Source: Lachnospiraceae bacterium | GTDB taxonomy: Bacteria; Bacillota; Clostridia; Lachnospirales; Lachnospiraceae | Reading direction: 5' to 3' | Assembly: GCA_017473905.1 (NCBI GenBank) | Contig: JAFUJA010000006.1 | Coordinates: 1-40,404, forward strand | Length of the DNA: 40,404 nucleotides | Part shown: positions 6,744-15,178 of the stretch, piece by piece | Layout: the number at the start of each line of letters is the position of its first letter | How positions within the stretch are numbered: the stretch's first letter is position 1 | The notes under the pieces: model-generated | What the model saw: the letters and a program-made list of their open reading frames with translations, nothing else | Database searches by the model: none | Told to the model about the DNA's origin: nothing | Translations under genes and position numbers: made by a program

Positions 6744-8618
6744 ATGGGTAAGAAGAAAAAGAACTGTTATTCCGGTATCGGCGGACAGGCGGTTATGGAA
6801 GGAATTATGATGCGTAACAAGGATCGTTATTCCGTTGCCGTACGTAAGCCGGATCAGACAATTGAACTTATGGTGGCAGATTACAAAGCGGGAGACAGCA
6901 TCTGGCGTAAGATTCCCTTTGTAAGAGGCGTGTTCAGTTTTGTGGATTCTTTGACACTGGGCATGAAGACACTGAACTATTCTGCAGAATTTTATGGGGA
7001 AGGTGAGGAAGAAGAAACCGGTTTTGACCGTTTCCTTACTAAGATTTTCGGAAATAATGCAGAAAAGGTTGTTACAAGCGTTACAATGATAATTGCGATT
7101 ATTATTGCCATCGCTGTTTTTATGGTGCTTCCCTGGTTTGTTGCTTCCCTTTTAGAGCGTTTTATCAGTAATGCATCCTTAATTGCGATTATTGAGGGTG
7201 TTCTGAGACTGGTGATTTTTATATTGTATATTCTGGCGATTTCCCTTATGAAGGATATCCGCAGGGTTTTTATGTATCACGGTGCAGAGCACAAATGCAT
7301 TAACTGTATTGAAAGAGGTAAACCTTTAACCGTCGGTAATGTAAAAAGAAGCAGCCGTCTTCACAGAAGATGCGGAACCAGCTTCCTTCTTATCGTTATG
7401 GTTATCAGTATCATATTGTTCTTTTTTATACGTGTGGATCATACCGTGTTACGCCTGGTACTTCGTATTGCATTGATTCCTGTTATTGCAGGTATTTCTT
7501 ATGAGGTTCTGCGTATTGCAGGTAAGTTTGATAACTGGTTGATCAAACTGATTTCCGCACCGGGAATCGGCCTGCAGTTGCTTACCACCAAAGAGCCTGA
7601 GGATGATATGATTGAAGTGGCAATCAAGGCAGTGGAAGCTGTTTTTGATGTAAACGGATACTTAAAAGAACATTTTCCGGATGAGGTTATTTCCGTAACC
7701 GATGGGGAAGATTTTATTAAAACAGAGAACGTAACTTCGGTGGCAGTTACACAGCCGGAAGCGGTAATTGAACCGGTAGCGGCACCTGTAGAAATCAGGG
7801 AAGAGGTTATCGGGGAAACGGTTGAAGAGGTTGTTGAGGAAGCTGCCGAAGAGGTGGCAGAAGAGGTTATTGAGGAAGCTGTCGAAGAGGTAGCAGAGGA
7901 AGTAATCGAAGAAGTTGCCGAAGAGGTAGCAGAGGAAGTAATCGAAGAAGTTACTGAAGAGGTAGCAGAAGAGGTAATCGAAGAAGTTACTGAAGAGGTG
8001 GAAGAAGAGGTAATCGAGGAAGTTACCGAAGAGGTAGCAGAGGAAGTAATCGAAGAAGTTACTGAAGAGGTAGCAGAAGAGGTAATCGAAGAAGTTACTG
8101 AAGAGGTAACGGAAGAAGTAATCGAGGAAACTACTGAAGAGGTAGTGGAAGAAGTAATCGAGGAAACTACTGAAGAGGTAGTGGAAGAAGAAATTGAGGA
8201 AACTACCGAGGCCATAGCAGAAGAGGTTGTTGCTGAATCGGTAACCGAAGAAGTAATCGAAGAAGCTACTGAAGAAGCAGTTGAAGAGGTGGCGGAAGAA
8301 AATAAGAAACCTGAAACGACTGTTGAGAAGATTATGAGAAGAGTTCAAGAAATCTCCGAAGCAGAAGATGACTGGTTAGATGACGACGATGATGACGAAG
8401 AAACCGATGCCATCATTGACTCATTGTTTGGTCTTGACCGCACTAATACACAACGTATTGTTATACCGCAGGAAATTAAAGAAGAAGCGGAACATATAAT
8501 GCATAATGCAGACGAGGTTGTTGGTATAACACCGAAAGAAGTGATTCCTGCAGCACCTGAAGTCCTTCAGGAGGATGAAGACTGGTTTAAACCCGTGAGC
8601 CATAAGGATGAGGTGTAA
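6744..8618 (+). CDS. DUF1385 membrane protein (YqhQ-like) with long acidic repeat tail
   Basis: The first ~310 residues are a DUF1385 protein (B. subtilis YqhQ family), a predicted integral membrane protein of unknown function. It begins with the family signature IGGQAVMEGIMMRNKDRYSVA. Hydrophobic segments lie near residues 110-140, 150-170, 215-235 and 240-260, and the conserved polar motif YHGAEHKCINCIE with RLHRRCGTSF lies between them. YqhQ is about half this length: from about residue 350 to 520 the protein is a Glu/Val-rich repeat (xEEV period of 4 nested in a 12-residue unit), followed by an acidic stretch with WLDDDDDDEE and a tail containing DEDWF. The repeat is probably a long cytoplasmic acidic helix. 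The gene lies 2 nt upstream of prmC, an arrangement common in Firmicutes next to prfA. Confidence 0.88.
   Translation: MGKKKKNCYSGIGGQAVMEGIMMRNKDRYSVAVRKPDQTIELMVADYKAGDSIWRKIPFVRGVFSFVDSLTLGMKTLNYSAEFYGEGEEEETGFDRFLTKIFGNNAEKVVTSVTMIIAIIIAIAVFMVLPWFVASLLERFISNASLIAIIEGVLRLVIFILYILAISLMKDIRRVFMYHGAEHKCINCIERGKPLTVGNVKRSSRLHRRCGTSFLLIVMVISIILFFFIRVDHTVLRLVLRIALIPVIAGISYEVLRIAGKFDNWLIKLISAPGIGLQLLTTKEPEDDMIEVAIKAVEAVFDVNGYLKEHFPDEVISVTDGEDFIKTENVTSVAVTQPEAVIEPVAAPVEIREEVIGETVEEVVEEAAEEVAEEVIEEAVEEVAEEVIEEVAEEVAEEVIEEVTEEVAEEVIEEVTEEVEEEVIEEVTEEVAEEVIEEVTEEVAEEVIEEVTEEVTEEVIEETTEEVVEEVIEETTEEVVEEEIEETTEAIAEEVVAESVTEEVIEEATEEAVEEVAEENKKPETTVEKIMRRVQEISEAEDDWLDDDDDDEETDAIIDSLFGLDRTNTQRIVIPQEIKEEAEHIMHNADEVVGITPKEVIPAAPEVLQEDEDWFKPVSHKDEV
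7800..8300 (+). repeat. Degenerate in-frame 36-bp tandem repeat in the DUF1385 gene
   Basis: Units of 36 bp encoding variants of EEVTEEVAEEVI are repeated about 13 times in the coding frame, with an inner 12-bp periodicity (GAAGAGGTA-like). Several adjacent units are nearly identical in DNA, for example around 7930-8110, suggesting recent slippage or unequal recombination. The two long antisense open frames over this tract are by-products of the repeat. Confidence 0.85.
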
Positions 8619-8620
8619 TT

Positions 8621-9457
8621 ATGACTTATCGGGAAGCATACACGTTCGGATGTGAACAACTGACTAAGAATCATATAAAAGAAGCCACGCTGGATGCACG
8701 GCTTCTTTTGGAGTTTATATGCCATACTAACCGCAATGATTTACTTGTGTATGGTGACAGGGAAATTACCCCGGAACAGGAATCTTTTTATCGGGAATAT
8801 ATTGACAGAAGATGTACGGGAGAGCCCTTGCAGTATATTACCGGGGAACAGGATTTTATGGGTCTGACATTTCAGACAGATAGGAGTACGTTGATTCCCA
8901 GACAGGATACGGAAACCCTTGTGGAAGAAGTTTTGCCTCATGTGCATGATGGCATGGATATTCTGGATTTGTGTACCGGTTCCGGCTGCATTTTATTAAG
9001 TCTGTTGAAGTACAGTAACTATTGTAAAGGAACAGGCTGTGATATCAATGAAGATGCAATTGCACTTGCGAAACGCAATGCAGACAGTCTTGGACTGGAA
9101 GCAACTTTTCTGGTAAGTGATTTGTTTCGTGAAATTGAAGGTAAATTCGATATTATTGTATCCAATCCCCCGTATATTGAAACGGAAGTGATTGACACCT
9201 TGGACAATGTGGTGAAGGAGTATGAACCTCACAGAGCATTGGATGGTGGTGCAGATGGTTTGGATTTTTACAGAATCATTATAAAAGAAGCGAAAAATTA
9301 TCTTCGCAGAGGCGGCAAGCTTTTCTTTGAAATTGGTTATAATCAGGGAGAACAGGTAAGCAGTCTTTTAGAAGAAGAGGGATATAGAGATATAGAAGTC
9401 AGAAAAGATCTGGCAGGTTTAAACAGAGTTGTGTATGCAACTTTTACGGAGGTTTAA
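8621..9457 (+). CDS. prmC: Peptide chain release factor N(5)-glutamine methyltransferase PrmC
   Basis: Methylates the glutamine of the GGQ motif in release factors using S-adenosylmethionine. 278 residues, normal length. N-terminal helical domain with ARLLLEF and [16 protein letters not shown], then a Rossmann methyltransferase with motif [11 protein letters not shown] (about 114-123) and the substrate-binding NPPY at 182-185, preceded by DIIVS. It sits directly upstream of its substrate gene prfA, whose start lies 1 nt after the prmC stop, and 2 nt downstream of the DUF1385 gene. Assignment is firm. Confidence 0.96.
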   Translation: MTYREAYTFGCEQLTKNHIKEATLDARLLLEFICHTNRNDLLVYGDREITPEQESFYREYIDRRCTGEPLQYITGEQDFMGLTFQTDRSTLIPRQDTETLVEEVLPHVHDGMDILDLCTGSGCILLSLLKYSNYCKGTGCDINEDAIALAKRNADSLGLEATFLVSDLFREIEGKFDIIVSNPPYIETEVIDTLDNVVKEYEPHRALDGGADGLDFYRIIIKEAKNYLRRGGKLFFEIGYNQGEQVSSLLEEEGYRDIEVRKDLAGLNRVVYATFTEV

Positions 9458-9458
9458 T

Positions 9459-10529
9459 ATGTTTGATAGGTTAGAAGACTTAGTAATCCGTTTTGAGGAA
9501 TTGATGGGTGAACTTCAGGAACCCGGAGTAACGGATAATCCGGAGCGTTTCCGAAAACTTATGAAAGAGCAGAGCGATCTGACTCCTATCGTAGAGGCTT
9601 ACAAGGAGTATAAGAAATCCAAACAGGATATCGAGGACAGCCTTGCAATGCTGGAAGAAGAAAGCGATGAGGATATGAGAGAAATGCTCAAGGAAGAGCT
9701 TTCCGATGCAAAGAAGCGTGTGGAAGAACTTGAGCAGGAACTTAAAATTCTCCTTCTCCCCAAGGACCCTAATGATGACAAAAACGTTATCGTGGAAATC
9801 CGTGCAGGTGCAGGTGGAGACGAGGCGGCTCTTTTTGCTGCGGAAATGTATCGTTTGTATGTACATTATGCGGAAAGCCAGAGATGGAAGATTGAAACCA
9901 TTAACGTGGACGAAATCGGTATCGGAGGTATGAAAGAAGTAGAATTCATGATTTCCGGTCAGGGCGCATATTCCAAGTTAAAATACGAAAGCGGTGTACA
10001 TCGTGTACAGCGTGTCCCTGAAACGGAATCCGGCGGACGTATCCATACTTCCACAATTACGGTTGCGGTAATGCCGGAAGTAGAGGAGGTTGACGTTGTA
10101 ATCAACGATAATGACATCCGTATCGACGTAATGAGAGCTTCCGGTTGTGGTGGTCAGTGCGTTAATACAACGGACTCTGCGGTTCGTTTGACTCATATGC
10201 CTACAGGTATTGTTATTTACAGCCAGACTGAAAAGTCACAGATTCAGAACAAGGCAAAAGCATTTGCGCTTCTTCGTGCAAAGCTTTACGATTTGGAAAT
10301 GCAGAAGCAGCATGATGCGGAAGCAGAACTTCGTCGTAGCCAGGTTGGTACCGGTGACCGTTCCGAGAAGATTCGTACCTATAACTTCCCTCAGGGTCGT
10401 GTAACGGATCACCGAATCGGTTTGACCTTGTATAAGCTTGAAAAGATTATGAACGGTGATATTCAGGAAATCATTGATGGATGTATTGCGTACGATCAGG
10501 CCGCAAAACTGGCAAAGATGAATGAATAG
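9459..10529 (+). CDS. prfA: Peptide chain release factor 1
   Basis: Release factor that reads UAA and UAG and triggers peptide release on the ribosome. The start is the ATG at 9459, with GGAGGT at 9448-9453; the in-frame ATG at 9429 lies inside prmC and lacks such a site. 356 residues, the usual length. The codon-reading tripeptide is PET (187-189) in [18 protein letters not shown], and the catalytic GGQ is at 231-233. The residues around it are GCGGQCVN rather than the common GAGGQHVN; cysteine after GGQ is familiar in Clostridia RF1, while the preceding cysteine is less usual. It ends the operon before a strong terminator. Confidence 0.97.
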   Translation: MFDRLEDLVIRFEELMGELQEPGVTDNPERFRKLMKEQSDLTPIVEAYKEYKKSKQDIEDSLAMLEEESDEDMREMLKEELSDAKKRVEELEQELKILLLPKDPNDDKNVIVEIRAGAGGDEAALFAAEMYRLYVHYAESQRWKIETINVDEIGIGGMKEVEFMISGQGAYSKLKYESGVHRVQRVPETESGGRIHTSTITVAVMPEVEEVDVVINDNDIRIDVMRASGCGGQCVNTTDSAVRLTHMPTGIVIYSQTEKSQIQNKAKAFALLRAKLYDLEMQKQHDAEAELRRSQVGTGDRSEKIRTYNFPQGRVTDHRIGLTLYKLEKIMNGDIQEIIDGCIAYDQAAKLAKMNE

Positions 10530-10551
10530 AAAGAATGTATAGTAAAGTAAA

Positions 10552-10630
10552 GGCTACATGGACTGTGAATTGCCCTCTGTTTGTCAGACAAACAAGCGGG
10601 GCGATTCAGAAGTATGTAGTCTTTTTATTT
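10552..10630 (+). terminator. Long intrinsic terminator after prfA
   Basis: An outer stem GGCTACAT (10552-10559) with ATGTAGTC (10614-10621), a second stem GAATTGCCC with GGGCGATTC, and an inner GTTTGTC/GACAAAC form an extended hairpin followed by TTTTTATTTT. Confidence 0.8.
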
Positions 10631-10639
10631 TATAAGTTT

Positions 10640-10668
10640 TTCACATATATAAAAATGTATGTTATAAT
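10640..10668 (+). promoter_or_regulatory. SigA-type promoter of the three-gene unknown locus
   Basis: TTCACA (10640-10645, one mismatch to TTGACA), 17 bp, TATAAT (10663-10668). The predicted start point near 10675 is only a few nucleotides upstream of a short ATG frame (10681-10743). Confidence 0.7.
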
Positions 10669-10739
10669 GAAATTCATAATATGGCAGAGGGAATGACGTG
10701 CTGTGAGCAGCTTACGGATTTGCTGGAAATTATCAGGGA

Positions 10740-11576
10740 TTGAGTAAGTTACAAAGGGGTTTTACGGAAAGAATGCAGAAAAGAAAATTTTCTAGAAAAC
10801 GAAAAAAACAAAATAATAAGAGAGAAAAAGAAGTTTTTCGTCCAAAGCAGAGACTTTTCGTTAAATATAACAGACAGATTCATTTGACGATTCTGTTATT
10901 GTTGTTGCTTGGTCCGATAGTGGTGTTGTGTGTAGAAGTAATGATTGATTATTTTTTTATGTCTCCTATCATAATGGCATTCAGTATTCTGTTTGGAATG
11001 TGCGGTATGATGTCGTTTATTGAAGCCTGGATTAAGGGGTATTATTATGCCGGTATCAAAAGAGTAATTTTATTTATTAAAAATTTATTTATAAATCCTT
11101 TTTTAAAGAAAGAAAAAATAAAAAAGAATGATTTAAAAAGACTGGAAAAGTTTAAAGAGGAAAAATGTGCTGTTGCAAAATGGTGGTTAGTGGTTGGGGC
11201 GATTTTGCTGATATGGCTTATAATTGAAAAAATCTTCGGAAGAGAAGATGTGGAATGGTTTATCGGTATCATTTCCATTAGTATATTACTTACACTTGCA
11301 AATTTATACATTTATAAGCGTGGGAAATACCATAGTCTGCAATACGGTACTATAGTGGCTAAAACCCGATGGTTTGTCTGCCATGGAAAAGGTGGAAAAG
11401 AATATTTCTGGTATACGGCTGAGGTGAAGCTGGACAACGGTGGTATATATGAAGGTATTATCTATGATGACTCTGATTACCGGGCATTCAAATCAGGAAG
11501 CAGCAGATGTATCGTCTATGGGATATCGCCGACTCGTGTGGTAATTCTGGCAACAGGGGAGACAATCAAAAATTGA
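10740..11576 (+). CDS. Unknown four-helix membrane protein
   Basis: Not recognised. 278 residues if it starts at TTG 10740, 267 if at ATG 10773; neither has an ideal ribosome binding site, but the TTG overlaps the stop of an upstream 20-codon frame (TTGA), favouring coupled initiation. The N-terminus is extremely basic (Lys/Arg runs to residue 50). Hydrophobic segments fall near residues 58-80, 85-108, 150-166 and 173-195, with a Lys-rich loop between the second and third. The last ~75 residues form a soluble beta-rich region (YGTIVAKTRWFVC ... YTAEVKLDNGGIYEGIIYDD). First gene of a three-gene unit with two further unknowns. No enzyme motif is visible. Confidence 0.65.
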   Translation: MSKLQRGFTERMQKRKFSRKRKKQNNKREKEVFRPKQRLFVKYNRQIHLTILLLLLLGPIVVLCVEVMIDYFFMSPIIMAFSILFGMCGMMSFIEAWIKGYYYAGIKRVILFIKNLFINPFLKKEKIKKNDLKRLEKFKEEKCAVAKWWLVVGAILLIWLIIEKIFGREDVEWFIGIISISILLTLANLYIYKRGKYHSLQYGTIVAKTRWFVCHGKGGKEYFWYTAEVKLDNGGIYEGIIYDDSDYRAFKSGSSRCIVYGISPTRVVILATGETIKN

Positions 11577-11589
11577 GGGGTGAAAAGGA

Positions 11590-12306
11590 ATGGAAGGATC
11601 TAGTGTTTTATTTATTTTTGTGGGACTTGTGCTAATCGGCTATGGCATTTTATTATTTAAGAAGCCGGATATTGAGTGGCAGCTTTCTCTCGCAAGAAGA
11701 TGGTTTCTAAAAGGTGGGGAGCCTACGGAAAGCTATTTTGCCATGCAGAGAATTCAGGCCGTGATAGATGTTGTGGTAGGGGCTTTATTGATTCTTGCAG
11801 GAATCAGTACGTTTTTTACTGCAGTAAAAGGATATGTTGTTGAGATTGACGGTAATGCCTTAAAAATTCCCTGTACTTATTCGGATATAGTGGAATTGGG
11901 GTATCAGATTGATCCAAACGAAGATATTAAGACTTTAACTGCCACGGACAAGGTAAAAAAGAACGGTGTTACATATATTGTAAAAAATGCAGAAGGAAAA
12001 ACAATGGAGCTCCGGTTTGAGAACAGGGGCACGACAGATAAAAAAGCCACGGAGTGCCAGCTGATTGCGATTAAAGTGGATGAAACAGGACCTACATTTA
12101 AGCTGCCGAATGGTGTACACGTCGGAATGAGTGAGACGGAAGCAAAAAAGATTATGGGAAACGGTACTCCTAAAGGAGTTGGCGGATCCGCATCGGAACA
12201 TACGATGAATGTAAATTTTGATTCTTACCGGATTAATCTGATATACAGCGAAGACCTTTTTAACAGGACGATAATCGCTATAAGAGTGACGGATTCAATT
12301 TATTAG
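11590..12306 (+). CDS. Unknown membrane-anchored protein
   Basis: Not recognised. 238 residues, starting at ATG 11590 after GGGGTGAAAAGG. Two hydrophobic segments (about residues 5-23 and 57-78) flank a short basic loop; the remaining ~155 residues are soluble and probably extracytoplasmic. Near the C-terminus, LPNGVHVGMSETEAKKIMG resembles the short alpha/beta module seen in many lipoprotein-like domains, where a conserved G-M/S-x-x-E precedes a 'lG-x-P' turn, but this is a weak likeness. It lies 13 nt after the first gene of the unit and 23 nt before the zinc-ribbon gene. Confidence 0.65.
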   Translation: MEGSSVLFIFVGLVLIGYGILLFKKPDIEWQLSLARRWFLKGGEPTESYFAMQRIQAVIDVVVGALLILAGISTFFTAVKGYVVEIDGNALKIPCTYSDIVELGYQIDPNEDIKTLTATDKVKKNGVTYIVKNAEGKTMELRFENRGTTDKKATECQLIAIKVDETGPTFKLPNGVHVGMSETEAKKIMGNGTPKGVGGSASEHTMNVNFDSYRINLIYSEDLFNRTIIAIRVTDSIY

Positions 12307-12329
12307 AGTAGAGTTTATGAGGAGAACAT

Positions 12330-13628
12330 ATGGCAAAAGACAGCGTAAATGACGATATTCAGCGGGCATTAGGCGATGTTTTGGGGAGTATGGGACAGTC
12401 TTTTATTTCTTCGACAAATAACAAAAAAATGGAAGCTGTTATGGAAGACTATAAAAGGGAAATGCTGACCTGGTTTACGGAAGGAAATGCAGAGGAAGAA
12501 AATCCCTTGAAATGCGCAACCAAGGAACTCTGGTATTCTTTGTATCTGGAGAAAAAACGTTTGGAAAGTCACCGGTGTAAGGTGCAATATCCTCAATATG
12601 AGCCCGTGAGTTTGCGTCCTTTGGAACGACCGGAAAATTATTTTACATATAAAAAAGACGGAAAGTATTTGGTTTGCTGTGCAAATCAGCCGGCTCGGAT
12701 TGAAAAGCGGTATATTCGGGACGGTGTTATTATCGGATGTGAGCAAAAAACCTATGATATGGATTATTATATTCTGTGCTCACAGAATGAAAACGGGCTG
12801 TTTATCTGTCCGAACTGTGGTGCGGAATTGCCCCGCGAAGCATTGTTGGACGGGTGTGATTACTGTAAATCCAAATTTGACATTTCTGCTTACGATGAGA
12901 AAGTGGTTTCCGTTGTTAAAAACAAAGGAATATACGCAACCAGAGTGACCCATGCTGACCACACTCCGGCAAGTGCAATTTTATTAGCAATAGTTGGAAT
13001 GTTTGTGGCGTTCTTTGGTTTCCTTTTGGCGGGTATTACGTTAGGATTGTCTCTCATACCGGCAGCACTTGGTGTACTTGCAATTTACTTCTCTCTTCGC
13101 ATTGCAATGAATGAAAACAGAAAACATCCGGATTCGATTCCTTTTCGTCATAGATTACAGGATAATAATCCGGGATTTTCCGAGGAGGCTTTTATCGGCT
13201 CTCTGGATTGTAAGCTTAAGGCCATTCACTATGCATCCGATCCCCGGGAACTTGCGGCTTTCGTAAAGTGCGATGTGGCGCCCTTCGTAAAGAATTATCA
13301 GGATCTTGTAAATTGTGAAATCGGTAAGCTTTGTTATAAGGACTACAGAGTTGAAGAGGGTTGCCAGTATCTGACACTTCATCGGGAAATTATTGCGATG
13401 AAAGACTGCGGTAACACTTTAAAGCCTGTAAAAGGCTATGTCAGAGTTACACTTATGAAGAAAAATACAAACAAGATAAAACACGATGTTGTATTATATC
13501 GTTGTAATAACTGCGGTTCCACCATTTCTTTGGTGGAAGGCGGTAAATGTAAGCATTGTGGCACAGAAATGGATTATGCAGCATATGATTGGGTAATCAC
13601 GGATTACTCCCATGCAAAAACCATATAA
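12330..13628 (+). CDS. Double zinc-ribbon membrane protein, possibly Tim44-like
   Basis: 432 residues, not assigned to a named family. Two four-cysteine zinc ribbons are clear: Cys160/163 with Cys176/179 (CPNCGAELPRE ... CDYCKS) and Cys392/395 with Cys407/410 (CNNCGST ... CKHCGTEM). Residues about 215-258 are hydrophobic with a Gly-containing break, consistent with two membrane segments. Between the membrane part and the second ribbon, FSEEAFIGSLDCKLKAIHYA and the following helical region recall bacterial Tim44-like domains attached to zinc ribbons; this is a tentative likeness. Start ATG with GAGGAG upstream. Last gene of the three-gene unit; no obvious terminator follows. Confidence 0.7.
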   Translation: MAKDSVNDDIQRALGDVLGSMGQSFISSTNNKKMEAVMEDYKREMLTWFTEGNAEEENPLKCATKELWYSLYLEKKRLESHRCKVQYPQYEPVSLRPLERPENYFTYKKDGKYLVCCANQPARIEKRYIRDGVIIGCEQKTYDMDYYILCSQNENGLFICPNCGAELPREALLDGCDYCKSKFDISAYDEKVVSVVKNKGIYATRVTHADHTPASAILLAIVGMFVAFFGFLLAGITLGLSLIPAALGVLAIYFSLRIAMNENRKHPDSIPFRHRLQDNNPGFSEEAFIGSLDCKLKAIHYASDPRELAAFVKCDVAPFVKNYQDLVNCEIGKLCYKDYRVEEGCQYLTLHREIIAMKDCGNTLKPVKGYVRVTLMKKNTNKIKHDVVLYRCNNCGSTISLVEGGKCKHCGTEMDYAAYDWVITDYSHAKTI

Positions 13629-13674
13629 AAAAGAAGCTCCTAAAAATATTCTGCTTACGTTTGCAAAATAATGA

Positions 13675-13704
13675 TTGTTTTCCCGCTAGGGAAAATGATA
13701 TGAT
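13675..13704 (+). promoter_or_regulatory. Promoter with embedded palindromic operator (HTH-methyltransferase gene)
   Basis: TTGTTT (13675-13680), 18 bp, TATGAT (13699-13704). Within it, TTTTCCC (13678-13684) and GGGAAAA (13689-13695) form a perfect 7-bp inverted repeat around GCTA, filling the spacer. A repressor bound there would block RNA polymerase. The downstream gene encodes an XRE-type HTH domain, so autoregulation is the simplest guess. Confidence 0.6.
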
Positions 13705-13737
13705 TAAGAAGATGACGAATCAGCAAGGAGGTTGGAA

Positions 13738-14586
13738 ATGAGTCTGGAAATCAGTAAATTCATTGTCAGAAAAAGAAGAGCATTGGGATATACGCAGCAG
13801 AATCTTGCGGATTTTCTTTCTGTCAGTTTTCAGACCGTAGCCAGTTGGGAAAATGGTCTTTCCCTACCTGAAGTATCTCTGCTTCCCAGACTTGCCTGGG
13901 TTTTAGATACCTCTGTGGATGTCCTTGTGGCGTATCAGGCAATGTCCAAGGCAGAGCAGGAAAAAAACATGAGTGAAAGAGGAAATTACAAAGGTGTAAT
14001 TCCCAATGATTTATGTTATGAAATTATGCGAATCAAACCGCCTACCAAACCTTACAGAGTTCTGGAAATCGGCTGTGGCGAAGGAAGAGATGCAATTTTC
14101 TTTGCCCAGAACGGATATCGGGTATCTGCTTTTGATATATCGGATGAATGTTTGGAAAAGGCACGCTCTCTGGCAGAACAGGCACAGGTGGAGGTAGACT
14201 TTTTTAAGGCTGACATTCATGAGTTTAAGCCGGTAAGTAATTATGATATTATTTACAGCACGGGGGCATTTCATTATCTTCCTGCAATGCGTCGGTCTGA
14301 ACTGATATCAGATTTGAAGAAGCGGACTTCCGTCAGTGGAATTAATGCCATTACGGTTCTTGTGGATAAACCTTTTATTGAAAGAACCCCGGAAGTGAAT
14401 GAGATTCCTTTGCAGACAGACCCTTGGGTTTCCGGAGAGTTGAATTACTATTATCAGGATTGGCTGTTCCACAAGTGCGATGAAGTCATTTATGACAGTA
14501 ATCGTTCCGGTATTTTTCACAGACACTGTATGGATATCCTGATTGCAGAGAAAAGGACAAATAAAAATAAAGGAAAAAGCGTATGA
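13738..14586 (+). CDS. XRE-type HTH / SAM-dependent methyltransferase fusion
   Basis: 282 residues from the ATG at 13738, chosen because AAGGAGG (13725-13731) is 6 nt upstream; an in-frame TTG at 13732 is too close. Residues about 5-66 are a Cro/C1-type helix-turn-helix (YTQQNLADFLSVSFQTVASWENG). After a short linker, residues about 85-280 are a class I methyltransferase with motif I VLEIGCGEGRD (108-118), the acidic motif II SAFDISDEC, and YDIIYSTGAFHYLP, similar to TehB/UbiE-like small-molecule methyltransferases. The fusion suggests a regulator that senses or modifies a small molecule. It overlaps the next gene by 4 nt (ATGA). The methyl acceptor is unknown. Confidence 0.82.
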   Translation: MSLEISKFIVRKRRALGYTQQNLADFLSVSFQTVASWENGLSLPEVSLLPRLAWVLDTSVDVLVAYQAMSKAEQEKNMSERGNYKGVIPNDLCYEIMRIKPPTKPYRVLEIGCGEGRDAIFFAQNGYRVSAFDISDECLEKARSLAEQAQVEVDFFKADIHEFKPVSNYDIIYSTGAFHYLPAMRRSELISDLKKRTSVSGINAITVLVDKPFIERTPEVNEIPLQTDPWVSGELNYYYQDWLFHKCDEVIYDSNRSGIFHRHCMDILIAEKRTNKNKGKSV

Positions 14587-15134
14587 AATATTTTATAGCA
14601 TCAGACATACACGGTTCTTTTAAATATTGCAGAAGCCTTATTGAGGCCTTTGAACGGGAGCAGGCAGATAAAATATTGCTTCTGGGAGATGTGCTTTATC
14701 ACGGCCCCAGAAACGACCTGCCGGAGGAATATAATCCCAAGGCGGTGATTGAATTATTAAATCGTTATAAGGACAGAATTCTTTGCGTCAGAGGGAACTG
14801 TGACACGGAAGTAGACCAGATGGTTCTGGAATTTCCTATTTTGGCGGATTACGGGGTTTTTACCATGGACGAGACGGTTGTTTACGCTACCCACGGTCAT
14901 GTTTACGGTGAGAACAATCCCCCTGCGCTGAGTGGCAAGTCGGTACTTTTATGCGGTCATACACATGTGCCGAAATGTGAATTAAAAGACGGTTATTTTT
15001 ATATGAATCCCGGCTCAGTATCCATTCCCAAGGAAAACAGCTGGCATGGATATATGACCTGGGAGGGAACTACCTTCATCTGGAAAGATTTGTCCGGTGA
15101 AGTGAAACTTACGGTGCGCACGGAAGAAGCGTAG
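14583..15134 (+). CDS. yfcE: YfcE-type metallophosphodiesterase
   Basis: 183-residue calcineurin-like phosphoesterase of the YfcE/MJ0936 family, Mn2+-dependent phosphodiesterases whose natural substrate is unclear. All metal motifs are present: SDIHGS near the N-terminus, GDVLYHGPRN, GNCDTEV, ATHGHVYG and CGHTHVPK, then MNPGSVSIPK, typical of YfcE. It overlaps the HTH-methyltransferase gene by 4 nt and is probably co-translated with it. Cytoplasmic, with no signal peptide. Family call is firm; the physiological role is not. Confidence 0.88.
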   Translation: MKYFIASDIHGSFKYCRSLIEAFEREQADKILLLGDVLYHGPRNDLPEEYNPKAVIELLNRYKDRILCVRGNCDTEVDQMVLEFPILADYGVFTMDETVVYATHGHVYGENNPPALSGKSVLLCGHTHVPKCELKDGYFYMNPGSVSIPKENSWHGYMTWEGTTFIWKDLSGEVKLTVRTEEA

Positions 15135-15178
15135 ATAGTTTGTAAAAAAATAAATATTATAATAAAGGATGGGACACT

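Noticed and set aside
7800-8300. Regular repeats that might suggest a CRISPR array
   Set aside because: Repeats are contiguous, in frame and degenerate with no unique spacers; they encode a protein tail.
7499-8348. Two long minus-strand frames (238 and 228 codons), one Ser/Thr rich and one Phe/Leu/Tyr rich
   Set aside because: They lie antisense to the DUF1385 acidic repeat; the 12-bp periodic codons simply lack stops in the other frames. No RBS, promoter or plausible protein composition.
9429-9458. Longer RF1 with ten extra N-terminal residues
   Set aside because: The upstream ATG lies inside prmC with no RBS, while GGAGGT sits correctly before the ATG at 9459, which gives the usual RF1 N-terminus.
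15140-15163. TTGTAA and TATAAT upstream of ald as a promoter
   Set aside because: The spacing is only 12 bp, and a start point from the TATAAT would fall on the ribosome binding site. No proper -35 lies 17 bp upstream.
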